Shown: positions 57,413 through 64,000 of the stretch, piece by piece
Numbering within the stretch: position 1 is the first letter of the stretch
How the letters are laid out: the number at the start of each line of letters is the position of its first letter
DNA from: Perkinsus olseni
Lineage: Eukaryota; Perkinsozoa; Perkinsida; Perkinsidae
Length of the DNA stretch: 64,000 bases
Assembly (NCBI GenBank): GCA_013115135.1
Contig: JABANP010000068.1
Span: forward strand, 1-64,000
Direction of reading: 5' to 3'
Notes under the pieces: generated by a model
Seen by the model: only the letters and a program-made list of their open reading frames with translations
Database searches by the model: none
What the model was told of the DNA's origin: nothing
Program-made: the position numbers and the translations under genes

Positions 57413-59860
57413 TCATGAAACGTCAACAGCATCAGAAACGTCAATTCGCAAGTCAATGAGGAAGAGGCCGGCGGCCACCGTCTCGCTCACGACCGGCATG
57501 CCCATCTGCAGCTGCAAGACCATCCCGACTTCCGAGTGGCTTCGACCGTTCCCTGCCCGCGGCGTCCCCACCTCTGCCTTGCTCAGCTCTCGCAGCGTCT
57601 CGAGAGGGAGTGCTTCCAGATTCTTGACACCAGAGCTGAGCAGCGCTCCGAGAACTTGCCGACAGCCGGCCTTGTCGAGATGGACCAAACCTCCTAGCAG
57701 CGTCCTAGGCAGCACGCCCGTCGCCATAGCAACAGCATGAGCTGCAATTGCGAGTGTTTCGCCGCGTGCACGAGTCGACCTATGATTCCTCACGACCTCC
57801 ATAACGCTGCTCACCAGCCCCTTCCAAAGTGGGACAGCACGGTGAGCCAAATCCAGCCGTACGAGGGCATTGAGGCAAGTGTCCAAATTGCTGTATCGAA
57901 TTACCCCAGCTGACGCGCTCCCAATTCGCCTGACCCAGGAGGTCCATCAGCGCTTTCTGCGGTATGAAGTCCAGAAGCGCCAGAGCATTGAGCAACGCCG
58001 TCAATGGCCTCGCGTCGCCGCTCACCGGGGCCATCTTCGACACTAGCAACGGCACGGCAGCACTGGCGAAGTCGATTGCCTTGCCGTGGTTGCATCTTGC
58101 CAGGCCCAGAAGGAACATAGCCAGCTGACCGCTCGACAACCCTTCCTTCATCAGTCTGGGCTCGCCTTGCAGCATCTCCACCACCGTCGAAAGGAACTCC
58201 TCGGCTCTGGATCTCTGGCTGTCTGTGGGCCGCCCTTCCGTCAGGTAAGAGGCGATGTCTGGTGAGAGCATAGCGATGAGCTGAGTGTGCTTGGTGAGCG
58301 CTCCCATGCGACTCGAGAGCGTTCCAATCACCACCGATTCAAGGAACTCCCAATCATAGTACCCAACCTTGGCCATGGCATGGAGCCCGTAGACAGCATC
58401 TTTAGCAGACTTACTTCCGGCACTCGGCCAAGCGTTTCGACCCACTCGAACACAGTACGCGCCATCGAGAGAGGCATCTCGAGGTCGGCGAAGGCGCCCC
58501 AGACCAAACAGATGGCTTGACCGTCGAACTCGGCGGCTCGAGCCGATACCATGGCTGCCAGGCGGAGCCACGAACTCCACCGAGGGCCGACCGCCAGCCT
58601 TGACAATACCGTGACAGAAAAGAGAAACGTCCTGCGGTGTCCAGCTGGCGATATCGGTAGACTGTCCCTCCGCCCAGAGGAGGACGGCCTCTACAAAATC
58701 TGCATCGGTGAAGTTCAACTTAACCATGGCATTGAGTGACTGTGTCGCCACTCGACTCAGACTGGAACCATCTGTCCGACGAAGAAGTTCCGTAACCCGC
58801 TTGCTGAGCCTCTTCAGGACAGCTCTGTCATTAATTTTGAGGCGCGCGAAGGCATTCAAGACTATCGCGCAATCAACTCCGGTAAAGTCTGCAGATTTGG
58901 CCATGATATTCGGCACCAGGAATCGCAGGACAGCATCGCCCTCCCTGATGCCTGCTTTAGCATATGCGTTGCACAGCATGGCGAGGCCCTGAGGCGTGAA
59001 GTCCTCGGACACTTCGACACTCCTTCGAGCAAGCTCGGCCATCAGTTGGCGGGTCTCTGGGCTACTCCTCAGCCTTAGCCAGGGCCCCAGCGGCCATAGC
59101 ACAGTCCTGTGCGTTACCATACGACATACCTCCAGAATTTCGACTGGCTGCTAACAAGCGCCCCATGCTACTGCCGCCACCGTTCCTGAGACGGTACAGT
59201 AGATCCCCCTTCGGGTGGGCCTTTCTCTTACTTGGCGACCGCGTGAAGACACCTGGCCACATCTCTAGCGTCTATGGCCCGACTGCCCTCTGAAGCCCTT
59301 CCGACCATCATCTTCATGGCGACAGCTGATAGGACCTCCTTCCTCACGGGAGTCCTCTACACCGGGTAGAGCCGAGAGGATGTTCGCAGTGAGACCCAGG
59401 TGGGTTGGGGTCTGAACCACACCAATCACGCGTGCCTCACCACGGCCCCGCGCCCGCTGTGGGGCATCTATGGGAAGACGAATCATTCCGAACTGTTGTC
59501 TCACCAGAACAGATCTCACGTCCCCCTTGCCTCTTGGGTTATTACCATTTCATCCAATCGGTCTCGAAGCTCCGCTACAGCCGCACTCCAAAAGTTTTCT
59601 TTCCCTCGACACCCTCCCCCAGCAGCACCCAGCTTATTAAGAGTGAAAACCAAGTCATCTGTACGGAGACGTCGGAGATGCTCTAGCAGCGTATCCAGCT
59701 TCTGGGCCCCGCGGCCCAGCCTGCGATAGGCCGACTCCAATACCGAAATAGTGGAAGCCGACCCTGCCATTCGGAGGTAACGAGCAAGCTTCAAGCTATC
59801 ATCGTGCACGCCAGCAATACTAGTATTGAGCACGAGGCAACCCAAAACCCTTGGTGGCAT
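57413..59860 (-). CDS. Helical-repeat protein of the HPR/OPR type, probable organellar RNA factor
   Basis: Minus strand, possible ATG at 59858-59860: SLKLARYLRMAGSASTISVL, LDTLLEHLRRLRTDDLVFTL, AAVAELRDRLDEM; exons follow: VRKEVLSAVAMKMMVGRASE, DARDVARCLHAVAK, NAQDCAMAAGALAKAEE, then SPETRQLMAELARRSVEVSE, FTPQGLAMLCNAYAKAGIRE, FTGVDCAIVLNAFARLKIND, VATQSLNAMVKLNFTDADFV, WTPQDVSLFCHGIVKAGGRP, SAKDAVYGLHAMAKVGYYDW, SSGQLAMFLLGLARCNHGKA and PLTALLNALALLDFIPQKAL. Tandem helix pairs of about 37 residues with a (D/P)....(L/M)..A.A+.. pattern match the heptatricopeptide (HPR) and octotricopeptide families, which in apicomplexans act in mitochondrial rRNA handling. No RAP domain was seen. The frame breaks by one base at 59064 (GAG-T-AGC) and at two places around 58400-58570. 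The C-terminal part (57413-57886) is in another frame. Confidence 0.7.
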
Positions 59861-59927
59861 GAGGACAGTTAACAATTCAAACTTCCAATCTCCTATGAGG
59901 TCATTTTCTGTCTAATCGGCAGCATCC

Positions 59928-60811
59928 TCAGCTTCCTGCCCTAGCATGCCTCCCACCGAGATACCTGTCCAGAATGGTCTTAATTGCTGTGGAAGCTGAT
60001 GGCTTCAGTGAGGTGAGCTTTAGCAACACGAGGCAACGAGATGCAGAGAGGCTGTAGACAGGACTACCTGTCTCTTCCAATGCTCTTCGAGAGTCCTGAG
60101 CCGCAATGCTCTCCATGTGCCCAACTTTTCGTCTATCAACCTTCAGCTTCCGCCGGGCTACTGGATGAGAAGCTTCCGCCGAGGCAGTTTCCGCGGAGTC
60201 TTCTGCATCCGCGTCGTATCGACTTTCGGTAGATTCCTCCGCGCCATGTTCAAGAGACTCCCCGGTGTCGCTGCCATCCGGGTAGACGAGCACTCCGACT
60301 TTGTCGTACTTCTCATACTTGTCGACCCACTCCTGAGCAGGAACTCGTTTGCAGCAGACAGTTGAGTTCCGAGGCTGGGCACAGATATAAACACGTGAAC
60401 CTCCATCACACCTGCAGAGCCTGCCAATTTTCATCTCCGAATCCTTCGGTGCTTCTCGAGTTTTCGATGTCCTCAGGCTTGAAGCTCATCAGGGCAAAAG
60501 CTCTTGTGGCGTCCTTGCCCGCAAATAGGTGGTATCTACCACCGGGGCCATAGAGGTCTCGTCGGTCTGCACAGAAGAACTACTGTTCGGGTTTCAATTA
60601 TTAAACATAACGCAACTTCATCTGAAGCTTCGCGCACTATTGTAATCTATCTGAACTCGAGATGGTCATATCATCCGAACTTACGTGTTACATCGTATAC
60701 TATCCCCTTCAGTGCGACATACACTTCCCCGGTGGTTTCGCCGTCATACATGGACAGAAGCTGTGGACCGAAGACCTTGCTGGCATCGGGAACTTCGTGA
60801 GCTCGCTTCAT
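59928..60811 (-). CDS. Cytochrome-b5-like heme/steroid-binding protein (MAPR family)
   Basis: Minus strand ATG at 60809-60811: MKRAHEVPDASKVFGPQLLS with MYDGETTGEVYVALKGIVYD and VTRKF; intron; LYGPGGRYHLFAGKDATRAF, ALMSFKPEDIENSRS; intron; QEWVDKYEKYDKVGVLVYPD. The order YDG....iyvAl.G.VyDVT..., YGPGG.Y..FAG+DA+RAfA and W..KY..y..VG.L is the signature of PGRMC/neudesin/DAP1 proteins, which bind heme through a Tyr. Unlike PGRMC1 no N-terminal membrane anchor is visible, so it is closer to the soluble neudesin/Dap1 form, unless an upstream exon adds one. An acidic tail (EHGAEESTESRYDADAEDSA) and a Leu-rich end follow. Stop at 59928-59930. Confidence 0.8.
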
Positions 60812-60871
60812 GCGAGTTGAACTGAATACACGAGGTAAATCTTGCGCACGCAACGACGTAGAGAAATGATA

Positions 60872-60920
60872 TAACAGCTGCGGGATTCGAACCCGCGCCC
60901 TTTCGGACCAGCGCCTGAAG

Positions 60921-60951
<31 letters not shown>
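60872..60951 (-). tRNA. tRNA-Leu (anticodon CAG)
   Basis: Minus strand: acceptor GACAGTT with 3' partner AGCTGTT (G-U pairs allowed), D arm TGGCCGAGTGGTCTAAGGC, anticodon stem CCAGC/GCTGG with loop TTCAGGC (anticodon CAG), a long type-II variable arm (TCCGAAAGGGC), T arm GCGGG-TTCGAAT-CCCGC and discriminator A. No intron and no encoded CCA. It sits about 60 bp upstream of the MAPR gene start on the same strand. Confidence 0.95.
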
Positions 60952-61176
60952 GATGAAATTTCACGTGGTCCATTTTGTTGTGTGCATGCGTGTGAGCGGA
61001 TCTTCTCGCATACGAATCGAGTCGACCTCCTTTGGCCCCCTGGGCGACCGAAACTGTGTTCCAAGCTTCGGAATGAAGCAAAGTGATACATCCTCGACAC
61101 CAGCTCTTGTATCCCCTGTGCCCAGATTCGGTTCACTGCGGTAGCTCAACACAGGGTAGCGCTGAGAACTTATGAA

Positions 61177-64000
61177 TTATTGCATGCCTAATGGCTCCAG
61201 CATTACTGGAGATTTGTGTCCTATATCAATAGGCATTGTAGATCGCAATGTGGCAATAGTTGAAGCAAGGGAGCGAGACCCTCCTTGAGCGGTGCTCTTG
61301 GTGGAATGCTTCTGACTATGTTTGCTCCTTAAGGCAAGTAAACGACGGATATCTCCTTCCACCTCAGCGACCTTCTCCCGCGAGGCCTCCAGCTCCTCAT
61401 GTAATCGCGATACCTGGCAGGGACGAGGCTGTACAAACTGCACCGTCCGCTACGACTAACTTCCTGTTCCGACTCCCGAAGCTTCGCCCGATGCTCAGCA
61501 ATCTCGAGATCCCGGCTCCTGGACGGTACAACTGCGAACGACCTCCTGTCCGATACCTCTGCCTCACTTCAGACTTTCTGCTATATACTGCTGAGGCCTA
61601 GAAGCTTCTCCTAGCCTCTTTGCGGAAGCCGCCAGTTCATCTCGCAGCGCCTCTGCTTCTCTGTGCCTGAAGTCAACGAATCAATCGTGCATGGCGCCAT
61701 GTTGGCAAACATCGTGAAGCCACTCGATCTCATTAGAAGCAACACCGAGATTGGAGGAGTGGCAGAATTCATCACGCTTCTTCGTATTTCCGCTTGTAGG
61801 TTGCCAGCTCCGCGGTGAGGTCCTGCAAGCGCCTGGTCAAGAGGAGATTCTCTTTGACCCTTCGGCGAGACGTCACAGGAATCGAGCCCAGAACTTCCGA
61901 TATCACGGCGTCGTTTCCTCCCGTGTCTCCGCTTGGAGTGCCTGCCGACTACAGCGTGCCCTTCACTGCGATCGCGCCATGCTCACACGAGGACTCCAGC
62001 GAGATGGCCGCCTGCACCGCCATGGTCATATCTTCTTCCATCTTCTCGTAGGCGCCGAGCCGCTCTTTCAGCACCGCCATCTCCCCACGCACCGAACTCA
62101 GCTCCTCTGCCCCGGACGCTCGTCTCTCGTCTAGCTCTGTCCGCAGTAACTACGAGGATGCCGATACGCTACCGATACGATAAATTCACTCACTTCCACT
62201 TTCCCTCGTAGAACCTTGCACTCCTGCTGCAGTTCCTCCACCACGGCCCCTCGGTCCTCAGCAAGATTGGTCGCACGATCTGTCTCAAACCTCTAACAAG
62301 GACAGAAACGGCCCATGAACTCTCCTAGTGGTAGCACTGCCAAGTGTTATCGATACATGCATACGGTAGTACTGACACATGGTACACTGTAGTACAGCAA
62401 TAGCGGGCTAGTAATGATGGTGAGACCAGCTGTACCACGAACAAGCATGCATATGAACGAGGAATGCTACACCGGCTCACCTGTAGTTGCAGCATGCCCT
62501 GCGCCTCGACCAGGTCTCGCTGTAGGGCCGCGGCAGAACGGGAATGAGCAACCTATGCGATGCTCACAGGCCCTAGGGAGAGGGACCTTACCTTGAGCTC
62601 ATCACAGGTAGCCTCCAACTCCTCCGTTCTACGGAGAGCCTGCAGCCGAGCCGCCTCAGCCATGTCCAACTGAGCCTGCCGAGCGAGCACCGACCCTGCC
62701 ACCTTCACAGTGAGATTAGCCTCACTCGAAGACCATCGATTTCTCGAGAGTGCAGCTCGACGAGGCCCTGCTTCATAGCGACGACCTGAAAAGAGCTCCC
62801 CTGGACCCGAACTACAGAAGCCCGGCACGGTCACACTTCTGCTTGCTGCTTCTCAGTCAGACGCCGGATCTCGGTATCCACTTTCCTCTGCGCCTCGGCC
62901 ACCATTGTAGAGTTGTCTCTGAAGGGGCTCCGTACTGGGTCCACGTACAGCCTCCTGAGACCAACCTCTCCATAGCAGCCGCCAGCTCCTTCTTCTTTGC
63001 CTTAACCACACTCAGCTTGGTCTCCAACGCCTCCACGTCCCTGAGTAACAACCCAAGGTAACAAAGACCAACCAAGCGAACACCAGCCGTGCCTATCCTT
63101 CCTCTCGCATTCCATCTCCAAATGCTTCACTTGCCGCTCCATCGCGTCCCGGTCTCGGCGGGCCAAGTCTCGCTCCGCCTACAATAACGAGTCCATCCAC
63201 TCATTCAAGTTGTATGAACGTGGCGGCACGGCTCCTTGCCCACGGAAATCTCCGACGATTTACTCACGCGCAAACCGACACGATCTTCCTCTGTAGGGAA
63301 GATATGCACCGACCTGCGCCTGCGACAATGCCTCAGCCTGTGAGCTCATCTCCGCCGCCAGTTTATGTAAACTCGCCGCCGAGGTTGAAGAGGTCTCCCG
63401 AGCCTCCTGAACCCGTTCTGTGTCGACCCTGCTGTGACGGCACGCTCCCAACCTCGAGTTCCTTCGTGAGCCTTCTAACGTCGTCGTTCAGGGCTTTGTA
63501 CCGCATACCGTGACCCTCCAGCTCAGCACACCTCTCCTCAGACAGTCTGAGCGACTCCGTCAAGGTCTGCACTCGGGACTGTAGCGAGCTGAGGGTCGTC
63601 TCTGAGGACGGCAGGGGTGAGCGACATACACGTGCAACGACAGTTTACCAGAATCCATCTTGTATTCCTGCAACTGTCGTTGAGCTTCCGCTTCCATGCG
63701 CTGAGCCCTCTCCCCAACAGCTCGCTCCTTACCCAGCTCCTCTACTAGCGAGTCCCGCTCAGCCTCAAGACGCCTCACCTGCCCGACCGACGTTCCAGCG
63801 TCACGCGCCACGAAAATATCACCTCAGCGGTCTTCATAGCCAGGCCTCGTTGCAGGTCCTGTAGAGCCGGCATCTCGCAATGCCAGCTCAGCCCTACATC
63901 GTCAAAGTACTGATATCACACCAACCCCCCGGAGCCCCACCTGACCACTTCCTCCGAGTACCCGTGGAATGCCGGTGGAGACTTGGCCCTTCTCACTGTG
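61177..64000 (-). CDS. CEP90/PIBF1-like centriolar coiled-coil protein, 5' end beyond the window
   Basis: Coiled-coil protein of basal-body distal appendages and centriolar satellites. Many short exons on the minus strand: PALQDLQRGLAMKTAEV, RRLEAERDSLVEELGKERAV, QTLTESLRLSEERCAELEGH, AERDLARRDRDAMERQVKHL with EMECER, ALETKLSVVKAKKKELAAAM, AARLQALRRTEELEATCDEL. The diagnostic C-terminal part is LSSVRGEMAVLKERLGAYEK with MEEDMTMAVQAAISLE (compare L..YEK.E.ELD..I), GSIPVTSRRRVKENLLLTRR with LQDLTAELATYKR (compare [20 protein letters not shown]), EALRDELAASAKRLGEASRP with QQYIAESLK (compare QQPYRYLIES) and LHEELEASREKVAEVEGDIR with LLALRSKHSQKHS (compare [20 protein letters not shown]). Stop at 61177-61179. 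The series of matches in the same order makes the family call fairly firm; the first exons are outside the window. Confidence 0.78.

Noticed and set aside
57780..59120. 446-codon minus-strand ORF taken as one complete gene
   Set aside because: Repeat homology continues in other frames on both sides and within it (a better helical frame at about 58330-58606), so it is only part of the helical-repeat gene with frame breaks.

Overview
This window reads as nuclear DNA from a flagellated unicellular eukaryote. The best guess is an alveolate, probably Perkinsus or a close relative. The support is a dense array of genes cut by many short GT-AG introns (mostly about 45-70 nt, some near 30 nt), a transcription factor with three AP2 domains, a Mei2-type RNA-binding protein, a helical-repeat organelle RNA-processing type protein, and several flagellar or basal-body genes (dynein heavy chain, IFT81, PACRG, CEP90/PIBF1-like, centrin-like). 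The species call is inference; the eukaryotic and flagellate calls are well supported. No operon, CRISPR array, insertion sequence or replication origin was seen.

Layout. 0-1.5 kb has no recognised gene. 1.5-5 kb holds two tandem paralogues of an uncharacterised conserved family. 5.2-6.4 kb is an unrecognised gene. 6.5-9 kb is importin alpha. 9-12.5 kb holds two unrecognised or membrane genes, a PAM2-motif protein and a COPI-associated-like membrane protein. 12.9-14.6 kb holds a centrin-like protein with an unusual insert and a CCDC81-type HU-domain protein. About 15.8-30 kb is a very divergent dynein heavy chain. 30-33 kb has a small unknown gene, the AP2 factor and an ERCC1/Rad10 homologue. 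33.3-35 kb is an intronless Mei2-like gene, followed by a simple-repeat-rich spacer and IFT81 (35.7-38.8 kb).

From 39.8 to 48.6 kb the minus strand carries a FYVE-finger class-3 lipase, an unknown gene, an FCP1-type CTD phosphatase and a mitochondrial carrier. Then come PACRG (+) with an antisense tRNA-Thr in one intron, the proteasome ATPase Rpt2 (-), a four-TM protein (-), MBF1 (+), a SURP-domain protein (+), a helical-repeat protein (-), a cytochrome-b5-like MAPR protein (-), tRNA-Leu (-), and the 3' part of a CEP90/PIBF1-like coiled-coil gene (-) that runs off the right end.

Many conserved genes are broken by a single extra base, usually one that lengthens a homopolymer. The tRNA-Thr gene appears to carry the same kind of extra base, which points to insertion errors in the assembly rather than gene death or translational recoding. 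Gene spans are given from first to last recognised coding base. Exon boundaries were inferred by eye from GT-AG sites and family conservation.
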